Part shown: piece after piece, positions 1-5,115 of the stretch
Layout of the letters: each line of letters begins with the position of its first letter
Position numbering within the stretch: position 1 is the first letter of the stretch
NCBI GenBank assembly: GCA_030605515.1
Contig: JAUWIE010000018.1
Coordinates: 1 to 5,575 of the forward strand
From: Thermoplasmatota archaeon
Lineage (GTDB): Archaea > Thermoplasmatota > E2 > DHVEG-1
Reading direction: 5' to 3'
DNA length: 5,575 bases
Translations under genes and position numbers: made by a program
Notes under the pieces: generated by a model
The model's database searches: none
What the model saw: the letters and a program-made list of their open reading frames with translations, nothing else
What the model was told of the DNA's origin: nothing

Positions 1-671
1 GAATTGTTGGCCCAAATGCTATTGGAAAAACAACATTTGTAAAAATGCTTGCAGGGGCTATTGAGCCTTCAAAAGGAAAGGTTGAGTTTGATATTAAGGT
101 AAGTTATAAACCACAATATATTTCTACAAATTATAGTGGTACAGTTAGAGATTTTTTTGAAGAAAAAGCGCAACAGTTATTCACATCACCTTTTTTAAAA
201 GCAGAAATATTTGAATCATTGAATCTGAAATATCTACTTGATAAACAGCTAGATACACTTTCAGGTGGTGAATTACAAAGAGCTGCAATTGCTCATTGTC
301 TTGTTCAAGAATCCGATATTTACCTTATTGATGAGCCATCAGCATATTTAGATAGCGAACAAAGGATGATTACTTCAAGAACGATTAGACGAGTTATAGA
401 GAAATCAGGGAAATCAGCTTTAATTGTTGATCACGATGTATATTTTATTGATATGGTAAGCGATGCATTGATCGTATTTGATGGAGAGCCAGGGAAATAT
501 GGACGTGGTCAAGGACCTTTTAGTTTACATGAAGGAATGAACAAATTTCTAAAAGATGTTGATATAACATTTCGTAGAGACGAGGAAACTAAAAGACCAC
601 GAGTAAATAAACCTGATTCATATATGGATAGAACACAGAGACAAGAAGGGGAATACTATTACAGTCTATAA
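1..671 (+). CDS. ABCE1/Rli1 ribosome-recycling ATPase, C-terminal part (5' truncated)
   Basis: Partial gene, open from the left edge with its first full codon at position 3. ABCE1 splits ribosomes after termination together with aRF1/Pelota; it is cytosolic and has an N-terminal FeS domain plus two nucleotide-binding domains. Only the second domain is present. Visible in order: Walker A GPNAIGKTT (9-35), a Q-loop in YKPQYI, the ABC signature LSGGELQR (from 258), Walker B IYLIDEP with adjacent SAYLD (from 318), and the H-loop VDHD (histidine at 432-434). The C-terminal tail, with KRPRVNKP, SYMDR and EGEYYYSL, is the characteristic ABCE1 ending and rules out an ordinary transporter ATPase. No methionine near the edge is a real start, because Walker A lies upstream of the first ATG. 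The stop is TAA at 669-671. The family is archaeal and eukaryotic, which sets the likely domain of the host. Confidence 0.95.
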   Translation, partial: IVGPNAIGKTTFVKMLAGAIEPSKGKVEFDIKVSYKPQYISTNYSGTVRDFFEEKAQQLFTSPFLKAEIFESLNLKYLLDKQLDTLSGGELQRAAIAHCLVQESDIYLIDEPSAYLDSEQRMITSRTIRRVIEKSGKSALIVDHDVYFIDMVSDALIVFDGEPGKYGRGQGPFSLHEGMNKFLKDVDITFRRDEETKRPRVNKPDSYMDRTQRQEGEYYYSL

Positions 672-684
672 GTACACAATAATC

Positions 685-693
685 TAAAATATT
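685..693 (+). promoter_or_regulatory. weak TATA-like box before the 45-residue ORF
   Basis: TAAAATATT lies 30 bases before the ATG at 724, close to the distance expected for an archaeal TATA box of a leaderless or short-leader transcript. In DNA this AT-rich the match is weak evidence. Confidence 0.2.
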
Positions 694-723
694 GAGGGAC
701 TCATTTCAATTTGATGTTATAAT

Positions 724-861
724 ATGATTCGTGGAATAGGTAAAATAGAAAAAAAGAATAAGAAAAAAAAAGGATTAATGGAAGATAAAGACTACATCAC
801 AGAAGCATATCTACAAGGTGGAAAAGCAATAGGTAAACTTATAAAAAAGAAGAAAAAATGA
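724..861 (+). CDS. small lysine-rich hypothetical protein (45 aa)
   Basis: A 45-codon ORF from ATG 724 to TGA 859-861, directly after an in-frame stop at 712-714. I do not recognise the product. The translation has 15 lysines in 45 residues against five acidic residues, so it is strongly basic. Lysine runs sit near the N-terminus (residues 10-16) and form the last five residues. The middle (residues 24-40, YITEAYLQGGKAIGKLI) looks helical and mildly amphipathic. A basic nucleic-acid- or membrane-binding peptide would fit, but that is inference only. It lies 52 bases after the ABCE1 stop and 41 bases before the next gene, on the same strand. No Shine-Dalgarno site is seen close to the ATG. Poly-A DNA can create lysine-rich ORFs by chance, so its reality is uncertain. 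Confidence 0.4.
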   Translation: MIRGIGKIEKKNKKKKGLMEDKDYITEAYLQGGKAIGKLIKKKKK

Positions 862-865
862 ATCA

Positions 866-877
866 AAATAGTTAAAT
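866..877 (+). promoter_or_regulatory. candidate TATA/BRE promoter of the two-helix membrane protein gene
   Basis: AAATAGTTAAAT ends 25 bases before the ATG at 903, the spacing expected for a leaderless archaeal transcript. The identical 12-mer occurs upstream of ftcD (2822-2833), and a related version, AAATTTTTAAGT, ends 26 bases before the fhs ATG. That repetition is the main support. Confidence 0.45.
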
Positions 878-902
878 CACAGTTGTTTTATTCCCTATCA
901 AA

Positions 903-1481
903 ATGGTCAGACTTGGAAAGATCAGAACATTTATTAACGAATTTGCTGAATCACAAAAAACAGAAAAAATGTCATTTATACTTCCTTTTTTCTTAATTAT
1001 AATAGATCTAATCCTAATGGAACACGCAATTAGTATTAGAGCAACACATATAATAATATTAACCACACTTTTATTTATTCTTTCATTATTTGAGGTAATA
1101 CTAGTTCTTAAAGAAATTCATTTACATTATTACGAAAATACCTTTGATAGAGTTCTAACCATCAAACTTGATGATTTCATAATAGAAAATAAAAATAAGA
1201 ATGTAAAAAAAATAGTTGAAGATTTTATTGGAACACATTCTCAATACAAGGATTATAGAAATAAAATTTATCATATCACTTGTCAAATTCTGGAGACACA
1301 TAAAGAAGAGATTTGGGAGAGAACTTTAACTAAAAAACTGAAAAAATTTATTAAACGAAAGAAGAAAACAAACGTTGATGATATTCTTTGTGCATTTATA
1401 AAAAAACATCCAAGTTATAAAAAATATAGAGCAACTATATATCAAAAAATCTGTCAGATTATGGATATCTCTGAAAAATAG
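903..1481 (+). CDS. two-helix membrane protein with a tandemly duplicated C-terminal domain (192 aa)
   Basis: Unrecognised protein. Residues 1-23 are a short, partly basic N-terminus. Residues 25-39 and 47-69 are two strongly hydrophobic segments separated by a short loop, predicting a membrane hairpin with both ends on the same side. The lysine-rich C-terminus suggests that side is cytoplasmic. Residues 80-135 and 137-192 are two copies of one domain: an ungapped alignment gives 23 identities in 56 positions. Shared landmarks include LTxKL, FI, NV, FIxxH, YKxYR, IY and CQI. Each copy looks like three helices. The start at 903 is preferred over Met23 because it has a TATA-like box at leaderless spacing; no Shine-Dalgarno site is seen. 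It is followed by a convergent hutI. Function is unknown; a membrane-anchored binding or signalling protein is possible, but nothing here proves it. Confidence 0.75.
   Translation: MVRLGKIRTFINEFAESQKTEKMSFILPFFLIIIDLILMEHAISIRATHIIILTTLLFILSLFEVILVLKEIHLHYYENTFDRVLTIKLDDFIIENKNKNVKKIVEDFIGTHSQYKDYRNKIYHITCQILETHKEEIWERTLTKKLKKFIKRKKKTNVDDILCAFIKKHPSYKKYRATIYQKICQIMDISEK
1140..1307 (+). repeat. coding tandem repeat, copy 1 (residues 80-135)
   Basis: First of two adjacent 56-residue units in the membrane protein. It shares about 41% identity, without gaps, with the second unit 57 residues downstream. The similarity is at protein level; the DNA copies have diverged, so the duplication is old. 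Confidence 0.8.
1311..1478 (+). repeat. coding tandem repeat, copy 2 (residues 137-192)
   Basis: Second unit, running to the last codon before the stop. It is more lysine-rich than copy 1 (LKKFIKRKKK at residues 146-155) but keeps the NV, FIxxH, YKxYR, IY and CQI landmarks. Confidence 0.8.
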
Positions 1482-1594
1482 TAGAATCATTAGATGTTAT
1501 ATGGTCTTTTTATGATCACTCATCCGCTCAATGTTATTCGGTATTATCTATTGTTAAATTTCCAAGGCTGATGATAAATTGTACTATACAAAAA
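1482..1594 (+). other. convergent intergenic spacer
   Basis: These 113 bases lie between the stops of the membrane protein gene (+) and hutI (-). A T5 run at 1507-1511 could end the plus-strand transcript in the archaeal U-rich manner. A small perfect hairpin, TTGTA-CTA-TACAA, at 1579-1591 lies just beyond the hutI stop and, on the minus strand, is followed by TTTAT. Neither is a strong terminator by itself. I see no tRNA or ORF here. Confidence 0.4.
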
Positions 1595-2812
1595 CTAAAC
1601 AATTGTTCCTTTTTTTATAACAGTATCAACTAAATTTACACCAATATGATAAGGTAGAAACTTGTAATTTGGACAATCAAGAATTATAATATCAGCTTGT
1701 TTTCCCATTTCAAGGCTTCCAATACTGTCGTTTAATCCTAAAGCACAAGCTGCGTTAAATGTAGCACCAGTTATTGCCTCTGCTGGAGTCATTTTCATAT
1801 TCAAACATGCAAGTTGAATGATGAATTGCATGTTTTCAGTCCAACAATTTGGATTTAGATCAGTAGCTAAAGCAACAGGTACTCCAAAATCAATCATTTT
1901 CCTAGCAGGAGCATAGATATTTTGCATCAACGAAAATGGTGTACCTGGTAGAAGTACGCCGATTATTCTTTTTTTAGCCATTTGTCTAAGCCCTTTATCA
2001 GATGACATTAAAAGATGATCCGCGCTAATAGCACCGATCTGTGAAGAAAGTAATGCTCCACCTGTATCGACAATCTCGTCAGCATGCAACTTTGGTGTTA
2101 GATTATAATCTTTCCCAGCCTCAAGGATATGTCTTGATTGTTCAACAGTAAAAACTCCTTTTTCACAAAAAACATCACAAAAATTAGCTAGTCCTCTAAT
2201 TTTAGGGAGCATATCATTGATTATTATGTCCACATACTCATCGACTTTATACTCTTTTGGAATGGCATGTGCTCCTAGGAAAGTAGAAACAATGTCAATC
2301 TTATGCTCTTTGTTTAACTTCTCTTGAACCTTTAAAATTTTCATTTCAGACTCAATATTGAGACCATATCCTGATTTGGCTTCACAGGTAGTAGTTCCAT
2401 ATGTAAGCATTTTGTCAAGGCGACATATGCTTTGTGAGAGTAGGTCTTTTTCAGAGGCTTTTCTTGTTTTATTTACAGTATAAAAAATTCCTCCACCACT
2501 GTTTAGAATATCCATATAGGATAATCCTTTAAGCTTCATATCAAGTTCAAATTCTCGTGATCCTGCAAATACAACGTGAGTATGAGGGTCGATAAAACCA
2601 GGAAGCACAGTTTTTCCTGAAGCGTCTATGATCTTTTCTGCTTTATATTTAAGATTTTTTCCAATATCAATGATTTTACTATCTTTAATTGCTATAGAAC
2701 CATTTTTAATTATTGATAGATTTTTCAGTTCTTCCATTATTCTTGGTCTATTTGGACCTTTTAAGGTTATAAGTTCGTTTGCATTTTTTATTAGAATATC
2801 AATGTTTTCCAT
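1595..2812 (-). CDS. hutI: imidazolonepropionase
   Basis: Cytosolic amidohydrolase-superfamily enzyme that hydrolyses 4-imidazolone-5-propanoate to N-formimino-L-glutamate, the third step of histidine degradation. The 405 residues match the family's usual length of roughly 400-420. The N-terminal beta-sandwich strand region is followed by the metal site PGFIDPHTH (His77, His79). Further metal-site candidates are His243 in KLHADE and Asp318 in ATDLNPN, with His266 in SADHL also conserved. Substrate-binding residues known from bacterial HutI appear as Arg86 (GSRE), Tyr149 (SGYGL), His182 (GAHAIP) and Glu246. The C-terminus returns to the beta-sandwich (MGKQADIIILD). The ATG at 2812 gives the normal family N-terminus, and no Shine-Dalgarno site is seen. 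It diverges from ftcD, which consumes its product, across 55 bases, so the two are probably regulated together. All key residues look intact. Confidence 0.95.
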   Translation of the reverse strand: MENIDILIKNANELITLKGPNRPRIMEELKNLSIIKNGSIAIKDSKIIDIGKNLKYKAEKIIDASGKTVLPGFIDPHTHVVFAGSREFELDMKLKGLSYMDILNSGGGIFYTVNKTRKASEKDLLSQSICRLDKMLTYGTTTCEAKSGYGLNIESEMKILKVQEKLNKEHKIDIVSTFLGAHAIPKEYKVDEYVDIIINDMLPKIRGLANFCDVFCEKGVFTVEQSRHILEAGKDYNLTPKLHADEIVDTGGALLSSQIGAISADHLLMSSDKGLRQMAKKRIIGVLLPGTPFSLMQNIYAPARKMIDFGVPVALATDLNPNCWTENMQFIIQLACLNMKMTPAEAITGATFNAACALGLNDSIGSLEMGKQADIIILDCPNYKFLPYHIGVNLVDTVIKKGTIV

Positions 2813-2821
2813 GTTATGCCC

Positions 2822-2833
2822 AAATAGTTAAAT
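2822..2833 (+). promoter_or_regulatory. candidate ftcD promoter (TATA/BRE)
   Basis: AAATAGTTAAAT, identical to the box before the gene at 903, ends 34 bases before the ftcD ATG. Initiation about 25 bases downstream would give a leader of roughly ten bases. It overlaps the expected start region of hutI on the other strand. Confidence 0.45.
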
Positions 2834-2843
2834 GAGGTTCCTA

Positions 2844-2855
2844 GATTAAGGGTTT
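2844..2855 (-). promoter_or_regulatory. candidate hutI promoter (TATA-like)
   Basis: Read on the minus strand, AAACCCTTAATC ends 31 bases before the hutI ATG. It shares the TTAA core, with preceding A residues, of the other candidate boxes in this window. It overlaps the region where ftcD transcription should begin. Confidence 0.3.
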
Positions 2856-2867
2856 ACGGTAATTAAT

Positions 2868-4532
2868 ATGGATAAAATAGTTGAATGTGTTCCAAATTTT
2901 AGCGAGGGAATAGATAACTCAATAATTGAGGCTATAGCTGCTGCAATAAAGACTGTTGATGGTGTCAAGTTACTTAATGTAGATCCAGGTGCTGATTTCA
3001 ATAGAACTGTTTATACTTTTGTAGGAGAGCCTGAACCTGTTCTTGAAGCTGCATTTCAGGCAGCTAAGGTTGGTATTGCATTAATTGATATGACAAAACA
3101 CAAGGGTGAACATGCTAGAATGGGTGCTTTGGATGTAATGCCATTTATACCAATAAAAGGTGTCACGCAGGATGATTGTATCAAACTTTCAAAGAAATTT
3201 GGTGAAAGAATGGGAAAAGAACTTGGCATCCCAGTATTTCTATATGCAAATTCTGCAATAAAAAAAGAAAGAGTCAGACTTCCGGATATAAGGAAAGGTG
3301 AATATGAAGCACTTGAAGAAAAGTTTAAAGATCCTTCATTCAAACCAGACTATGGTAAACCAGTATTTGTACCTAAAAGTGGAGCAACTGCAACTGGGGC
3401 AAGAGAGATACTCATAGCCTATAATATCAATCTTGATACAAATGATAAATCCATTGCTTCTAAGATAGCAGGGAAAATTAGGACAAGCGGAGTGCTTAAA
3501 AAAGATAAAAATGGTGAAAAAATAATTGGACCAGATGGGAAGGCCAAGCGAATCCCGGGATGCTTTAAAGGAGTTCAAGCTGGAGGGATGATGTATGACG
3601 AAAATATTGCACAGATATCTATGAATCTACTGAATTTTTATAATGTATCACTTCACGATGTATATGAAGCCTCAAAAGAGGAAGCTAGAAAACTTGGAGC
3701 TAATGTGACAGGGAGTGAAATTGTTGGATTAGTTCCTAAAGAAGCACTTAGCTTAGCAGGAAAATTCTACATGAAAAAAGAAAAAATGAAAGTTTCTACT
3801 AATGAAGAAGAACTTGTTTCAATAGCAATAGAAAAACTTGGTTTATCTCAGTTATATCCTTTTTATCCTGAGGAAAAAGTTATTGAGTATATGGTTGAAG
3901 AAACTGGACCGCTTGCATCTTTAAGTGTTAAAGGATTTTTATCTGAACTTGCTTCTTCATCTCCTGCTCCTGGTGGTGGGAGTGTTGCAGCGCTTTCTGG
4001 TGCTCTTGGATGTGCATTATCTTCGATGGTATGTAATCTAACTATTGGAAAAGAAAAATATACCAATGTTCAGGATGAAATAAAAGCTGTTTTTAGTAAT
4101 AGTGAAAAATTACGTAAAGAGCTTACAACGTTTATTGATAAGGATACAGAAGCTTTTAATGAGGTTATGAAGGCTTTTAAAATGCCTAAGGAAACAGATC
4201 AACAAAAAAATAAAAGAAAACAAGCAATTCAGCAAGCCTTTAAAAAAGCTGCTTTGGTTCCACTTGAAACCGCTCAGATATGTGAAAAAATACTTGATGT
4301 AGCATTGGTTGTTGCTGAAAAAGGTAATCAGAGCTCCATTACTGATGCTGCAGTTTCTGCGCTTATGGCAAATGCTGGAGTAAAGTCTGCTATTTTAAAT
4401 GTTAGAATCAATCTTGGATCTATTAAAGATGAAAAATTTGTAGAAAATACTATTTCTGAGTTGGAAAAAATTGAGAGTAATTCTAGTGACAAAACTGATA
4501 AAATAATGAAAATTGTCAATGAAAAGATATAG
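2868..4532 (+). CDS. ftcD: bifunctional glutamate formimidoyltransferase / formimidoyl-THF cyclodeaminase
   Basis: Cytosolic bifunctional enzyme. It transfers the formimino group of N-formimino-L-glutamate to tetrahydrofolate, giving glutamate, then releases ammonia to form 5,10-methenyl-THF. Residues 1-180 are the N-terminal transferase subdomain: it opens with VECVPNFSEG, and KHKGEHARMGALDVMPF contains His82, matching the catalytic histidine position of the mammalian enzyme. Residues 181 to about 330 are the C-terminal transferase subdomain, with RIPGCFKGVQAGG and AQISMNLLNF. Residues 352-554 are the cyclodeaminase, with SSPAPGGGSVAALSGALG and SITDAAVSALMANAG. At 554 residues it is near the mammalian length (about 541), so this is the complete fusion. 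A lysine- and glycine-rich insert at about residues 207-229 precedes RIPG and recalls bacterial, especially Bacteroidetes-type, versions. The start at 2868 gives the standard family N-terminus. It is divergent from hutI and has its own candidate promoter. Confidence 0.95.
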   Translation: MDKIVECVPNFSEGIDNSIIEAIAAAIKTVDGVKLLNVDPGADFNRTVYTFVGEPEPVLEAAFQAAKVGIALIDMTKHKGEHARMGALDVMPFIPIKGVTQDDCIKLSKKFGERMGKELGIPVFLYANSAIKKERVRLPDIRKGEYEALEEKFKDPSFKPDYGKPVFVPKSGATATGAREILIAYNINLDTNDKSIASKIAGKIRTSGVLKKDKNGEKIIGPDGKAKRIPGCFKGVQAGGMMYDENIAQISMNLLNFYNVSLHDVYEASKEEARKLGANVTGSEIVGLVPKEALSLAGKFYMKKEKMKVSTNEEELVSIAIEKLGLSQLYPFYPEEKVIEYMVEETGPLASLSVKGFLSELASSSPAPGGGSVAALSGALGCALSSMVCNLTIGKEKYTNVQDEIKAVFSNSEKLRKELTTFIDKDTEAFNEVMKAFKMPKETDQQKNKRKQAIQQAFKKAALVPLETAQICEKILDVALVVAEKGNQSSITDAAVSALMANAGVKSAILNVRINLGSIKDEKFVENTISELEKIESNSSDKTDKIMKIVNEKI

Positions 4533-4564
4533 CAATATTATGATTTAAATTTAATATTATTCAA

Positions 4565-4590
4565 TTTTTTTAATAAAAATAAGCTTTTTT
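4565..4590 (+). terminator. T-rich terminator region after ftcD
   Basis: Two T runs (T7 at 4565-4571 and T6 at 4585-4590) lie 33-58 bases after the ftcD stop. Oligo-U tracts are the usual intrinsic termination signal in archaea. I see no strong GC-rich stem. Confidence 0.45.
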
Positions 4591-4596
4591 ACAGAA

Positions 4597-4608
4597 AAAT
4601 ATATATAG
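4597..4608 (+). promoter_or_regulatory. TATA box of the small gene before fhs
   Basis: AAATATATATAG is the most TATA-like sequence in the window and follows the T-rich terminator. Initiation about 25 bases downstream (near 4634) would leave a short leader of about 27 bases before position 4661. That leader would contain the Shine-Dalgarno-like site at 4649-4654. Confidence 0.45.
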
Positions 4609-4648
4609 CATGAGCAATAAAAATATTATCAAAGAAGAATCTTAATGG

Positions 4649-4654
4649 GGTGAT
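4649..4654 (+). promoter_or_regulatory. Shine-Dalgarno-like GGTGAT that bears on an uncertain start
   Basis: GGTGAT is fully complementary to the anti-Shine-Dalgarno end of 16S rRNA and is the only strong such site before a gene in this window. Six bases after it comes ATA (4661-4663) in the frame of the following gene. The nearest accepted start, TTG 4685, is 30 bases away, too far for this site to serve it. Confidence 0.4.
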
Positions 4655-4684
4655 AATTTTATAACTACTATTCATGACATAACC

Positions 4685-5065
4685 TTGGTCCTTGCAGACA
4701 TCTTAGATATTGATATTGAACAAGCAGAAGAATATGCCCACATGGTCATGGATTATTTTGGATTTGAAGAAATCGTTCAGGATAATCTACTTGATATGAG
4801 GGACAGACAGATTTTTTATATATTGGAATTAAAAGGAATATTATCTACAAAGGGAATAGAAGCTAGATTACATAACGGAAAACTATGGAGAATTCATTAC
4901 TGGGAGCTAAACAAAAAAATGATTCAGAAAACTTTACAAGAAATAGAACTAGATAATTCAAAAACAAATCAAATAATAGATATTCCTAAGTCGTCTAAAT
5001 ATGATACTATTTATGACTATTTACCTAAAGAAATTTGGACTGCTCGTAAGATATTAAATGCATGA
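4685..5065 (+). CDS. small uncharacterised archaeal protein, possibly DUF6015-like; start uncertain
   Basis: The protein is 126 residues from the TTG at 4685 and function is unknown. The pattern of an acidic helical N-terminal half (DIEQAEEYAHMVMDYFGFEE), then DMRDRQIFYILE and KLWRIHYWEL, reminds me of small Thermoplasmata proteins filed as DUF6015; this is from memory and unverified. The compact helical region followed by a short beta-like segment could be a winged-helix-type fold, which is inference. The frame stays open upstream of the TTG to a stop at 4643-4645. The added residues (FITTIHDIT) continue the first helix smoothly, so the true start is probably upstream, at ATA 4661 or ATT 4670, or an ATG lost by a one-base change in the G run at 4647-4650. 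The C-terminal 45 residues look less structured. It has its own TATA box and lies 50 bases before fhs, same strand. Confidence 0.75.
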   Translation: MVLADILDIDIEQAEEYAHMVMDYFGFEEIVQDNLLDMRDRQIFYILELKGILSTKGIEARLHNGKLWRIHYWELNKKMIQKTLQEIELDNSKTNQIIDIPKSSKYDTIYDYLPKEIWTARKILNA

Positions 5066-5077
5066 AAATACTTTAGC

Positions 5078-5089
5078 AAATTTTTAAGT
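5078..5089 (+). promoter_or_regulatory. candidate fhs promoter (TATA/BRE)
   Basis: AAATTTTTAAGT ends 26 bases before the fhs ATG, the leaderless spacing, and matches the box before 903 at nine of twelve positions. It suggests that fhs can be transcribed independently of the preceding gene. Confidence 0.45.
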
Positions 5090-5115
5090 AATACTGAGTA
5101 TATTTGACCTGTCGT

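Noticed and set aside
1..671. ABC transporter ATPase instead of ABCE1
   Set aside because: The C-terminal tail ending SYMDR...EGEYYYSL and the SAYLD motif after Walker B are specific to ABCE1.
872..1066. Minus-strand 64-residue ORF
   Set aside because: It lies opposite the membrane-helix region of the 903-1481 gene; its hydrophobic translation is the complement of AT-rich codons.
713..1500. GATGTTAT repeated at 713-720 and 1493-1500, flanking the AT-rich patch, as possible insertion-site direct repeats
   Set aside because: Eight bases in very AT-rich sequence is near chance level, and there are no terminal inverted repeats, transposase or integrase between the copies.
1579..1591. Short hairpin TTGTA-CTA-TACAA as an intrinsic terminator or small RNA
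   Set aside because: The stem is only five base pairs and the following T run on the minus strand is short; in AT-rich DNA this is easily chance, so it is noted only within the spacer.
2628..2831. Plus-strand 67-residue ORF
   Set aside because: Antisense shadow of the intact hutI N-terminal region, with no independent promoter or family resemblance.
3056..3578. Two overlapping minus-strand ORFs (3056-3343 and 3336-3578)
   Set aside because: Antisense to the conserved transferase part of ftcD; low-complexity Ser/Phe/Ile-rich translations with no recognisable motif.
3863..4519. Minus-strand ORFs at 3863-4066 and 4328-4519
   Set aside because: Antisense to conserved cyclodeaminase motifs of ftcD; best explained as shadows.
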